From positions 62,001-126,000 of the forward strand of contig QPMI01000121.1 of the NCBI GenBank assembly GCA_004431415.1: a stretch of DNA of 64,000 nt, written 5' to 3'. Under the pieces are notes generated by a model. The model was not told the origin of the DNA. It was given only the letters and a program-made list of their open reading frames with translations, and did not search any database. The translations under genes and the position numbers were made by a program. The DNA is from Cyanophora paradoxa (taxonomy: Eukaryota; Glaucocystophyceae; Cyanophorales; Cyanophoraceae). This document shows, in pieces, positions 36,647 through 45,000 of the stretch (positions are counted from its first letter, which is position 1; every line of letters starts with the position of its first letter).

Positions 36647-36934
36647 ATGGCGATTACAAAAGAGTATTTCGCGAATCATTTGGGATTTTACGTTAATCCT
36701 GATTTATCGGAAGAAGAGCGCATAAAAGCAATAACCGATAAGGTGTTTACCGATACAACCGGGTGTAATCTTTCGAAGGTTTCAAGTTCAGCAAGAAAAG
36801 CAATTAGAAAAGCAAACGAAACCTACATACAACCATCGTATAATGAAACTATCAATTTAGCGGAAGCCCGACATGATCGGAATTTAATCAAATTGAAATT
36901 AAAAAAGAAACTCGAAGCTCGAAAGAACCAATAA
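36647..36934 (+). CDS. Small basic hypothetical protein
   Basis: 95 aa, with an acidic/neutral first half (PDLSEEERIKAITDKVF) and a strongly basic C terminus (KLKLKKKLEARKNQ). No family is recognised. Size, charge and position among the non-capsid plus-strand genes would fit a nucleic-acid-binding accessory protein, but nothing proves it. Start codon agrees with the upstream motif at 36604-36615. Confidence 0.65.
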   Translation: MAITKEYFANHLGFYVNPDLSEEERIKAITDKVFTDTTGCNLSKVSSSARKAIRKANETYIQPSYNETINLAEARHDRNLIKLKLKKKLEARKNQ

Positions 36935-36952
36935 ACGTAACATTAAGCACAG

Positions 36953-36965
36953 GCAAAAAATGATG
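36953..36965 (+). promoter_or_regulatory. Putative promoter motif (gcaaaaaatgatg)
   Basis: Variant with TGATG instead of TGACG; ends 31 bases before ATG 36997, the same spacing as the copy at 36604-36615. Confidence 0.5.
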
Positions 36966-36996
36966 TCCTTTTTAGAAGTTTTTGTAACCTTACAAG

Positions 36997-37302
36997 ATGA
37001 ATGGGAAATATACCAAAGGTATTGGCTGTGGTGTTGCGAAATCGCATAAGTTTATGGAAACTTTCCTATGTAATGAGGAAAATAGAAAATTGGAGAAATT
37101 CGATGAATTCTTTACGGGATATATTCAGCATATCGGAGGAACTAACGGTAAGAAGTTAAACCCTTCTGTTAAAGAACACATGCGCGGTGAATTTATTCAG
37201 ATCATCACATGTTGGGAAGATGGACAATATGGATATACGGAACCTGTCCGTGGTAGATTGCAAAAGAAATTAGCAGAGCGCAAAAAGAAACTTACACTGT
37301 AA
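36997..37302 (+). CDS. Hypothetical protein
   Basis: 101 aa, contains HIGGTNGKKLNPSVKEHMRG in its middle and ends in a Lys/Arg-rich helix (GRLQKKLAERKKKLTL). No family is recognised. Its last 11 bases overlap the 3' end of the packaging ATPase gene, which runs the other way. This marks a convergent boundary between the left plus-strand cluster and the minus-strand capsid block. Confidence 0.65.
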   Translation: MNGKYTKGIGCGVAKSHKFMETFLCNEENRKLEKFDEFFTGYIQHIGGTNGKKLNPSVKEHMRGEFIQIITCWEDGQYGYTEPVRGRLQKKLAERKKKLTL

Positions 37303-38044
37303 TCGTCGTGGGTTCATTACTAATTCTTATCGATTCTCTCTTTTTTATCGCTCGTTTCTTAACAAACTTGCGAAACGCTTTCATGTCATCATCTGTTATT
37401 ATTGCACGGTCTGTGTATACTTTGATATCATAACCTTGTAACCCAGTTATTACGGTCTGATAATTGTAACCCCAAAGTCTATGTAGTTCTTTATAAGTCT
37501 TCTTGTCCAATCCACCGTTATATTCATCGAATGCGCAGTTAAACTCTTTCTCATTTCCGAGGATGTTAAAGAATACCACGAATTCCACGTTACGACGAAT
37601 AGTAGTAGAAATAGAGCATATACGTTGGACATTGAAAATAACAGTTATACCATAATGTCTTCCGCTCGTTACCAGTTTAGATAACACAGCCGAATTATGC
37701 ATATCCAAATTAGAACCTATCATATCGTCTAAGATAATAACCAAACTATTACGCTTTTCATTGTTTTCGATTCGTTTCTTTTGCATACTAATTAGTTTTA
37801 TCACCACATTATCATCCCATTCCTCATAGATATTATCAGGATGCGTTATATCTCTGAATTGACCCGTAAACGCAGTGGAACTAAACACTACGATTTGATC
37901 AATCTTATCACGCAGTTCATAAAGTAGATATTTACAATATGTTGTCTTACCAGAATTGGAGCGCCCAGCTAAGAGAAAACGCGAGCTTAATTTTACAGTT
38001 TTTGCCGGCTCAAATTCGGGAATATCATTTAAATCTATATCCAT
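37292..38044 (-). CDS. Genome packaging ATPase (A32/FtsK-HerA type)
   Basis: 250 aa P-loop ATPase. Walker A is GRSNSGKTT at residues 27-35. Walker B is LVIILDDM with the acidic pair at 106-107. A conserved TSGRHYGITVIF follows at about 126-137, supplying the downstream Arg and polar sensor typical of the packaging ATPases of NCLDVs, virophages and Polintons. Length is normal for the group. In this family the enzyme pumps viral DNA into preformed capsids. It lies directly downstream of the major capsid gene on the same strand, a common pairing. A TTTTTTATCTTATTA element (38064-38078, minus strand) lies 20 bases before its ATG and may be a late promoter. Confidence 0.93.
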   Translation of the reverse strand: MDIDLNDIPEFEPAKTVKLSSRFLLAGRSNSGKTTYCKYLLYELRDKIDQIVVFSSTAFTGQFRDITHPDNIYEEWDDNVVIKLISMQKKRIENNEKRNSLVIILDDMIGSNLDMHNSAVLSKLVTSGRHYGITVIFNVQRICSISTTIRRNVEFVVFFNILGNEKEFNCAFDEYNGGLDKKTYKELHRLWGYNYQTVITGLQGYDIKVYTDRAIITDDDMKAFRKFVKKRAIKKRESIRISNEPTTITV

Positions 38045-38141
38045 TACTGTGTGTCCGTTACAGTAATAAGATAAAAAACAAAATAACGCGCTAACCTATA
38101 CGCAACTCGCAGGATTCCTACTTTAAAGAAAGAAAAGAACT

Positions 38142-39368
38142 TTAAAAGTTGGAAACTTTCAGTGTCGAAATGTTATAGCCATTGAGAACCATGACATTAT
38201 GACGGAGCGCGTAAATGTCTACTTGGACAGGCGCAGCATCAGTGCAACCGGAAACAGTGAGATCCATGTAAGAACTCGAACTATTAAAGAAATCCTGATA
38301 ACCCATGACTGAATTATGGAGCGAATCCTTACCAGATTTTGAAAGAACCACACCATAGATACATGCGTTTTCAAAACCAAACACAGTATTACCGACGGTC
38401 GCGCCTTTGTAATGCGATGGGATATGGTTAGCAGCAGAAAGGAAACCAGAAATGGGTTTATTAGAGATTTCAAGCGATCGGTTATTGTGGAAAATTTGGA
38501 ACTCATCGATTTTAACAGCAGATCCCACACCGTAGAAATCAGAGTGAGTGTGTTTATCCAGTTTGTTAACATCCCGAACAGTCATTAGGATAGAATGCAC
38601 CAGACCGGAAACGTTAGCAAGTGTAACCTCTACCGCCTCACCAGAATCGGCAGTTTTCAGTGATCGCGTCTTTTTATGAATGACTTCCGTAATCGGGATA
38701 CGAATGCCTCCCTGTTCATTCGCCATTTTAAGAAGACTTTCAGCCTCCGCAGATGCAATGTTAACGAATTGACAGATTAGCCCGCAATCACTCACGGTAA
38801 CAGTTCCACCAGCAGGAACGTTAACTACCGCAGCCTCGCGAAAATCGACCTCGATGGTGGGCATATCCGCAAGAACGCAAAGTGGGAAATACGCATCATC
38901 CCAGAAAGCCGCCGGAATCTTAATTACGTATTCAATCGACTTGTTGGTAATTTCACGGGTGGTTTCCTCACCTACACCCAGTGACATAAACATAGTGCTT
39001 AGCGTCGCATTATCATTATCAATCAGAGTGTTTACAGTGATCCAATCACCAGGGATGATATACTTAAACCCACCATGGACAAAGCGAACTTCTTTAATGT
39101 AAGAAGGGCCACCATTGGGAAGATCACAAGCAACACCACCACCAGTAGTAACCTTAAAGTAAAGCGAAACGCCACTTAGTAGTTGCTTGCGTGGTAGATC
39201 AAAATAAGCGGTTGTTTTGAAACCGAAAGTGTTACCACGTGGGCGAACCTGTTCAAGGAACGGCTTATATTTGGGGTTGGTTCCGATTTGGAGACCGGGT
39301 GATAGATAAATTTGATCCGATCCGGGAGTAACGAGGAGTTCTTTAAGGGTCGTTCCAGTAAGCGCCAT
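38142..39368 (-). CDS. Major capsid protein (double jelly-roll type)
   Basis: 408 aa. Identification rests on N-terminal similarity to Polinton-like virus capsid proteins (QIYLSPGLQIGTNPKYKPFL; FGFKTTAYFDLPRKQL), beta-strand-rich composition with few charged helices, and position between the packaging ATPase and the divergent penton gene, the conserved morphogenesis module. DJR proteins form trimeric capsomers of icosahedral virions. The length is on the short side for the group. The start at 39368 is the first ATG and leaves only 52 bases to the penton ATG. No stops or frameshifts are present. I did not recognise separate jelly-roll boundaries by eye, so the fold is inferred. Confidence 0.88.
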   Translation of the reverse strand: MALTGTTLKELLVTPGSDQIYLSPGLQIGTNPKYKPFLEQVRPRGNTFGFKTTAYFDLPRKQLLSGVSLYFKVTTGGGVACDLPNGGPSYIKEVRFVHGGFKYIIPGDWITVNTLIDNDNATLSTMFMSLGVGEETTREITNKSIEYVIKIPAAFWDDAYFPLCVLADMPTIEVDFREAAVVNVPAGGTVTVSDCGLICQFVNIASAEAESLLKMANEQGGIRIPITEVIHKKTRSLKTADSGEAVEVTLANVSGLVHSILMTVRDVNKLDKHTHSDFYGVGSAVKIDEFQIFHNNRSLEISNKPISGFLSAANHIPSHYKGATVGNTVFGFENACIYGVVLSKSGKDSLHNSVMGYQDFFNSSSSYMDLTVSGCTDAAPVQVDIYALRHNVMVLNGYNISTLKVSNF

Positions 39369-39420
39369 GTCTTATGTTTAAAATACGAAAAGAAATTTTT
39401 AAATTACATTATTAAACAGA
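39369..39420. promoter_or_regulatory. Divergent promoter region between capsid and penton genes
   Basis: 52 AT-rich bases separate the two ATGs. No AAAAATGACG motif is present. On the minus strand TCTTTTCGTATTT (39381-39393), 12 bases upstream of the capsid ATG, resembles elements upstream of the ATPase and of the 40386 gene. Confidence 0.5.
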
Positions 39421-40353
39421 ATGATGAGGTCTCCGACCGACATTAGCGGACGCTCGCGTTACTATCTAAATATTGATTCCCGGGATCGGGATGATGGAAC
39501 CCCCACAAACTATTCTTATAAACTTCCCCATGCAATCCAAAATGTTAAAGCGTGTCGTGTTACCAATTTCGAAATGTTCAATAACATTTACAATCTCAGC
39601 GAAAATGGAGCGCTCGTAACCTCTACACTCGATGGACAAGGGGCAACCAAAACTAAAACGAATTCAATTTCGAAAGGGACTTACACACCGGATAGTTTGG
39701 TGAATTATCTAAATGCTATTTTGCTGTCACAAGTCTACGGCGCATCCGGGACTACTTACACCCGTCATTTCAGTGTGTCTTATGATCCTATTACGATGAA
39801 ACTTAGGATACTCGGCGAAGTTGAATTTACTATACGATTTGGTAACATGATTTTAGCCAATTTCTTAGGTTTCCCGGAACCTTCCATAAGTGGTTCAGGT
39901 TTAGGTTATCCATCTACCGCTCTCGATTCACCACAGCAAGTAGGTGCTTATACTTATAATCATTACCTCGATAGTGTTAATCCACTCGACCTTCTGTTTA
40001 ATTCTTACATCCTTCTACATGTTGATCCACTCAAAGGCAATTATGTAAGCAAGAATACCAGCGACGATAAAGCGCTTGCTAAAATTGAGATTGACCAGAC
40101 GGTAGGTAGTCTTCTAAAATACGATTCTACAAATAACTCTATGATCATCCATGAGCAAAACGGATTAGTGGAAGTTGAGACGCTAAAAGTGCGTTTGACG
40201 TATTGGAATGGTAACGAAACGGACATTACCACGGATTGGTCGATGACCTTAGAACTGATCACCGAAGATGAAAAGGATCTTACAAAAGCAGCATTGAAAA
40301 ACGTTATAAGAGATTTGGAAAATGTCTATTTACCATTCGGTCGTAATATGTAA
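39421..40353 (+). CDS. Penton (minor capsid) protein
   Basis: 310 aa. The N terminus carries RYYLNIDSRDRDDGTPTNYS, the hallmark N-terminal motif of penton/minor capsid proteins in virophages, Polinton-like viruses and some NCLDVs. The rest is beta-rich with Ser/Thr/Asn content expected for a single jelly roll that forms the pentameric vertices. It is divergent from the major capsid gene and followed three bases later by the 40386 ORF's longer reading frame, so the two plus-strand genes are probably co-expressed. Two consecutive ATGs open the gene; either could be used. Confidence 0.88.
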   Translation: MMRSPTDISGRSRYYLNIDSRDRDDGTPTNYSYKLPHAIQNVKACRVTNFEMFNNIYNLSENGALVTSTLDGQGATKTKTNSISKGTYTPDSLVNYLNAILLSQVYGASGTTYTRHFSVSYDPITMKLRILGEVEFTIRFGNMILANFLGFPEPSISGSGLGYPSTALDSPQQVGAYTYNHYLDSVNPLDLLFNSYILLHVDPLKGNYVSKNTSDDKALAKIEIDQTVGSLLKYDSTNNSMIIHEQNGLVEVETLKVRLTYWNGNETDITTDWSMTLELITEDEKDLTKAALKNVIRDLENVYLPFGRNM

Positions 40354-40385
40354 TTTTGCATTATATTTTTGTCTTGTTATTTCAA

Positions 40386-41150
40386 ATGGCTCGCAAGACA
40401 CAACCAAAGAACTACTTAGCCAAACCAGCGGCAATAGCTGATGTTGGAGATGGTGATATGAAAGGGAGGAATTGGTATAAGAAATCAAAGGGTGTCGGGG
40501 CGCTCGGTAATGGTGATATTGAGCGTGATGTTCACAAAGATAGGAACCAGTTTACGACAGCATCCACAAATGATATTAACGATGGTAACGCCCTCATTGA
40601 GCAAGTGCCGCTAAACCGTATGCCCGGTGCTAAACGTGGGATTAAGAAAGGACAGTTTAAGAGTTCCACCGTTGATGCGGTTAACAAAAAGTCGACTCTT
40701 CTTAAACTTCTCGATGGCGGCGAGCGTCTATATTCCACCTTTTCGGAAAAAGACCACCGTAACCGTTACTTTATCAGAGCAGCCACCGGTGGACTAAAAA
40801 CGATTACTTATAAACACGCTAAAAGTCTCGTTGAGGGAATCGCCGATGAGACGCAGAAAGAAAAGAAGATAACGGAGCAACCGATAACCAAAGAGAAGGT
40901 AGACAAGAAACCAGATGTTACGTTTGATGTCCTTCCCGATCCAATCAAAGAGGAGAAACACACACCGACGGAATTGATCGCTAAAACGATCGAGTATCAA
41001 GAATCCAATAAAACAGATTTACCGGTGTTAAATAAGTCTATCTTACGGGTTGCTACATCGCAATCTGACCCGCTTAACTCGATTCCCAAAGCGGCGGCGA
41101 TGATTTCCGGATTTGCTAAATTGGGTCTCCGTCCAGGATACAAACGTTAA
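40386..41150 (+). CDS. Putative virion-associated protein of unknown family
   Basis: 254 aa from ATG 40386 (MARKTQPKNYLAKPAA). The frame is open back to an ATG at 40356, but that would add ten hydrophobic residues just behind the penton stop, and a TTTTTGTCTTGTTA element at 40366-40379 favours 40386. The protein is basic, with repeated DVGDGDMKG/ALGNGDIE-type segments near the N terminus, a charged central stretch (EKKITEQPITKEKVDKK) and a hydrophobic Gly/Ala C terminus (AAAMISGFAKLGLRPGYKR). Position right behind the penton gene suggests a minor virion, scaffold or membrane-associated protein; this is inference. It shows no protease triad I can identify. Confidence 0.7.
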   Translation: MARKTQPKNYLAKPAAIADVGDGDMKGRNWYKKSKGVGALGNGDIERDVHKDRNQFTTASTNDINDGNALIEQVPLNRMPGAKRGIKKGQFKSSTVDAVNKKSTLLKLLDGGERLYSTFSEKDHRNRYFIRAATGGLKTITYKHAKSLVEGIADETQKEKKITEQPITKEKVDKKPDVTFDVLPDPIKEEKHTPTELIAKTIEYQESNKTDLPVLNKSILRVATSQSDPLNSIPKAAAMISGFAKLGLRPGYKR

Positions 41151-41511
41151 GCGACGGCAACGCAAGCGTGTGCCTTTTGCTCACGCATCATTCTCACGTT
41201 AAAATTTTCTTTTCAAAGAATAGCGTTAAACATCCATCTCCGAATTTTAACGCTCACGTTTACTTATTTTTATAAGTGGCGTTGTAGAGAAGTTGTGAAA
41301 ATCCATGATTTTTAAACTTTTTAATCACCTGTTCTACGGGGTTCATTCGTAGAATCGAGGAAGCGAAGACTTTCGGCTTATTTTTCCGGCATCTTCTTTA
41401 TAACGGTGCGCAAAAAATGACGGCGTTTTTAAAAACTGATCGACGTGTTATATACACGATAAGAAAAGGACTTAAAGATTTCTTGCTATATATCAGAAGA
41501 GGAACAAGAGA
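41151..41511. other. Non-coding region with three hairpins
   Basis: No open frame of note. Three inverted repeats: gcgtg/cacgc at 41166-41170 and 41182-41186 (loop 11); agcgttaaa/tttaacgct, perfect 9-bp stem, at 41222-41230 and 41246-41254 (loop 15); ttctacg/cgtagaa, perfect 7-bp stem, at 41332-41338 and 41348-41354 (loop gggttcatt). It contains the promoter-like motif at 41411-41422. It may hold a transcription end for the 40386 gene, an RNA gene or a replication signal; I cannot choose. Confidence 0.5.
41411..41422 (+). promoter_or_regulatory. Putative promoter motif (caaaaaatgacg)
   Basis: Preceded by gcg as at 41926; ends 89 bases before ATG 41512, a longer spacing than in the left cluster. 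Confidence 0.5.
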
Positions 41512-41766
41512 ATGCCGCTAAGCGAATCTCAGAAACGCGCGATTTATCGCTACCGCAGCACAGAAAAGGGTATGTTAGCGCTTGCGCGATTCAATGAAAA
41601 ACGCAATGTAAAATGGAGTGAGTTGTATAATAACGATGACGCATTTAGACAGAAACACATAGCGACCTCGTGTAAGGCACAGTATGTAAATAACACGATT
41701 CTATATATTAAATATCTCTTTGACGTCCCGCGAACGAATCGTGGGCGTCCATCAATTCACTGTTAA
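41512..41766 (+). CDS. Small basic hypothetical protein
   Basis: 84 aa beginning MPLSESQKRAIYRYRSTEKG. It is helical, basic and rich in Arg/Tyr/Asn, ending in PRTNRGRPSIHC. The SESQKRAIYRYR start and the NEKRN segment recall small DNA-binding proteins, but no domain is certain. It stands alone between the hairpin region and the motif upstream of the polymerase gene. An upstream copy of the AAAAATGACG motif supports it as a real gene. Confidence 0.6.
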   Translation: MPLSESQKRAIYRYRSTEKGMLALARFNEKRNVKWSELYNNDDAFRQKHIATSCKAQYVNNTILYIKYLFDVPRTNRGRPSIHC

Positions 41767-41927
41767 TTCTTTTTCCTTGGCGCGATCGCTGAGGAAGACA
41801 AGGCGCAACCGCGCTTAAACATTGTTAAAGTGTTTGAGTTATTTTTAAGACCATCAAATGGTGGTCGACCCTTTTGTTATTTTTATTAAACCCTCAAAAG
41901 CGGATTTTGTGGATTTTGCGGTGGCGC

Positions 41928-41939
41928 CAAAAAATGACG
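41928..41939 (+). promoter_or_regulatory. Putative promoter motif (caaaaaatgacg)
   Basis: Ends 61 bases before the polymerase-helicase ATG at 42001. Context gcgccaaaaaatgacgc closely matches the copy at 41411-41422. Confidence 0.5.
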
Positions 41940-42000
41940 CAATGTATAAAAAGCACTTAAAGAAATAAAATATAGTGTATATAATAAGAACGCCTATAAG

Positions 42001-45000
42001 ATGTTTTCATTTGCAACAGTGAAGAATATCATCGGATCTGTGGTAGAGTCCGTTAGCAATCTACCCGGTATTCGCAGCATCCCGTTTATCGGTAATGCAA
42101 TTAAGCGAATCGCTAATGACCGTTTCGAAAGAGTCGTAAAGGAACTCGAAGCAAGGAAGAGTGAGAAGAAGGAGAAGACTAAGGAGGAAATCCGCGCAGA
42201 GCGGAAGAAGCGCAAGCAGGAGAAGAAGGAGAAGCGCGCACTGAGAACGATTAAGAACATTCAGAAGCAAGAAGGGAAGAAGTTCAAGGGAAAGGTAAGG
42301 CGTCTCATTCGTCGTATTGAAGCAGAAAATGGCGAAACTGTTTCGGTTCACGTAAGGTTCTATGCACTTCCCGATGATATCGATAATCTACCCCAAAACC
42401 GCGATGTAGTCTTACACAAAGACACGCCTTATGTTGAGACACAGAAGAGCGGAAAAAGGGCGTTAATTATGACTTGCCCGAAAGACGTATTAATTGCAAG
42501 ACTCGCCGAAGTGGAAGACGAATTTAATAACTTCCTTGCCGTTTGGGAAATCGATAATATCGCCACTTTCCTACTAAACATCGCGGATCGTAACGCAAAT
42601 AACAGGGATTACAATTATGTGAAAATTTTCGCTAACCCACAAGTGAATGGCTCCGATATTCCGTATCCCGATGTTATGTCTATCGAAGAAATCGTAGTAA
42701 GTGACAATACCACGGTATACCCTCTGAATGAAAGAGCGCTTAGAGACGGAGAGGCGCCTAAGATCGTTTCGCGTTTCATCAAATATACCCTTAATGGTGG
42801 CGCAAAATCTGTATTGGATCAGATTAAACCCGATGAGTCGCTTATCATCAAGGATTGCTTAATAGAGGCGTTACATCAGGTCATCGTGAAATCTTTCGAA
42901 TATGCCCACAGTATCAGCAAATACAAGAAGGTCAATTATTCGAAGGAATGGCTTTATGAGCAGATCAAAGGACACGCGCCTAATGAAACATCCGATTGGG
43001 GGACGTCCTTTAACGAAATACTACCATTCTTGCAAAAGTGGCGCATCCGCTTTATCGCAATCGGAAAAGACGATAAGGTTATCCATTCTCTGTGCTACAA
43101 ACCTACCCGGACAAATTCACATCTTGTCCCAGCAAGCGTTTACGTTCAGATCTCTAACGATCACGTGTATGTGTTGAATAAAGACCTTAGTAAACTCGTG
43201 CGATCTTTCAATGGAACAGCGGCGCGTGAAACCAAAGCGGTGGGTTCATCCTCGCTAAAATACAAGATCAAAACACAGTTTAACGATATCAGCCATCCAG
43301 CATACTCTGAGGAAGAAATAGTGGAGATTGTTAAACGCGAGAAGGAGAACAACGCCACAAAAGTTACGATCACTTACAGTAAGCCGTTATTCGAATTGTT
43401 GGGAAGTTTCAGAAAAGCGAACCACGAAGTTAACGCGACTATTTCCGATGAAGGTATAGTTAGCTACATCCATTACAAGATCGAAGACATCGATGTATGT
43501 ATATTACCACCCGGCAACATGGTAAATATGGATGATGTTGACGTTAACCTTAGGGATGAAGAACACCGGAAACTCTTTAACGAAATGTCGCAGATGATGA
43601 ATCGCGCGCTCATTAACAGGAATGTTAAGAGCAAATACAACCCTGAGACATTCACGGCATTCACGAAAGGACAACAGAGCGCATTAAATGGGTTTTTCGC
43701 GACTTCTACCGCTGAATTGCAGCAATTATTCGAAGGTGTTATGTATGGCGCATTCGATACGCATAAATTGGATATCTCCAAAGCATACACACATATCGTA
43801 TCGAAACTCATTAAAAACTTCCCGGTGTTTAGTTCATTCGATCGATTCGAAAAGGTCGTGGTAACATGTAGCGATGATATCGAAGTGGACGCCTTCTATT
43901 CGGTGAAAGTAAGAGCAAAACACTTTACGGTAAATCGCAAAGACCAATTAATTAACAACATGTCGCAATACAAACGTATCCTTGTAGACTCAAAATTTAA
44001 CCTTCTGTATGGTGCAGTGTTAAAAGAGTTCTACGATGACATCCGCGACGATGTGATTATCGAAGCAGTGGTAAGACCATACCGGGTTGTTAAAAACGTC
44101 ACGTTGCAGGCTTTCAAGCAGTTGTTTGCGTCTAATCTTTCGATCAAGGAAAAGAAGGATATCAGTAATCATACTATCGGGAAGTTTGGTAAGAAATCCC
44201 AGCGAAAAATCCAAACGACGATATTCTTTAACAAGAACGACGCGCTTAACTTTGTTCAAGAGAACGGCGGTAAATTGAGATCGCTTAATTTCGATTCAAA
44301 GAAGCCAAAGCGGACGACTGTAAGGAATGAGGCAAAGACAGAGACACCGATGTTATGGTATGTAAACCAGGAAGGAGAAGAGAAGATGCTTATAGATGGT
44401 TTCCTACCTATCCAGTGTCAGATTTACAGTATCATGCGTGGGATCATGTATAAACTTGCTAAGGATCTAAGAGCTGATGGTGTCGGAGTTCTACGCATCA
44501 GAACCGATGAGTTTCTTATAGACAAGCCATACCCATTTGAGCCGTTTGACCGTGACCTTTTCGAGAACACCGGAAAGTATGACGTGAAACCGTTTAATCT
44601 TGCTCCGATCGCGTCACAGCAGTCAAAGAAGAAGAAGCGGAATAATGCTAATGGGTGGATCACATTCGACAGACTGAAACAGCGTGACGAGAGGTTTATT
44701 ACGGTCGAGAAGGTAAACCATAAGGTGTTCAAGTTCAAGGATGAATACAACGTGGAAGCCATTGTGAATGCTATGGAAGGAAAGGGTAACGTGATTATTC
44801 GAGGTGTTAAGCCCGGAACAGGTAAGACCACATTAGCGAAGGCGATGACACGGAAGTATGGTAAAAACTGTCTTTTCATTGCGCCTACTAACATTCGATG
44901 CAAGCAACTACGCATGGAATTGAAAAAGGAGTGGTGCGAAGTTGATATGGTCGATGTAAAGACCATCTACAAGTCATTACATCTGAATATCGACCCCGAG

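Noticed and set aside
41332-41354. tRNA-like T-arm (gggttcatt loop)
   Set aside because: The stem is seven pairs and I find no matching D arm, anticodon arm or acceptor stem around it.
42061-42351. Leu/Phe-rich minus-strand frames in the polymerase gene
   Set aside because: Mirror of the Lys/Glu-rich N-terminal helix of the polymerase-helicase.
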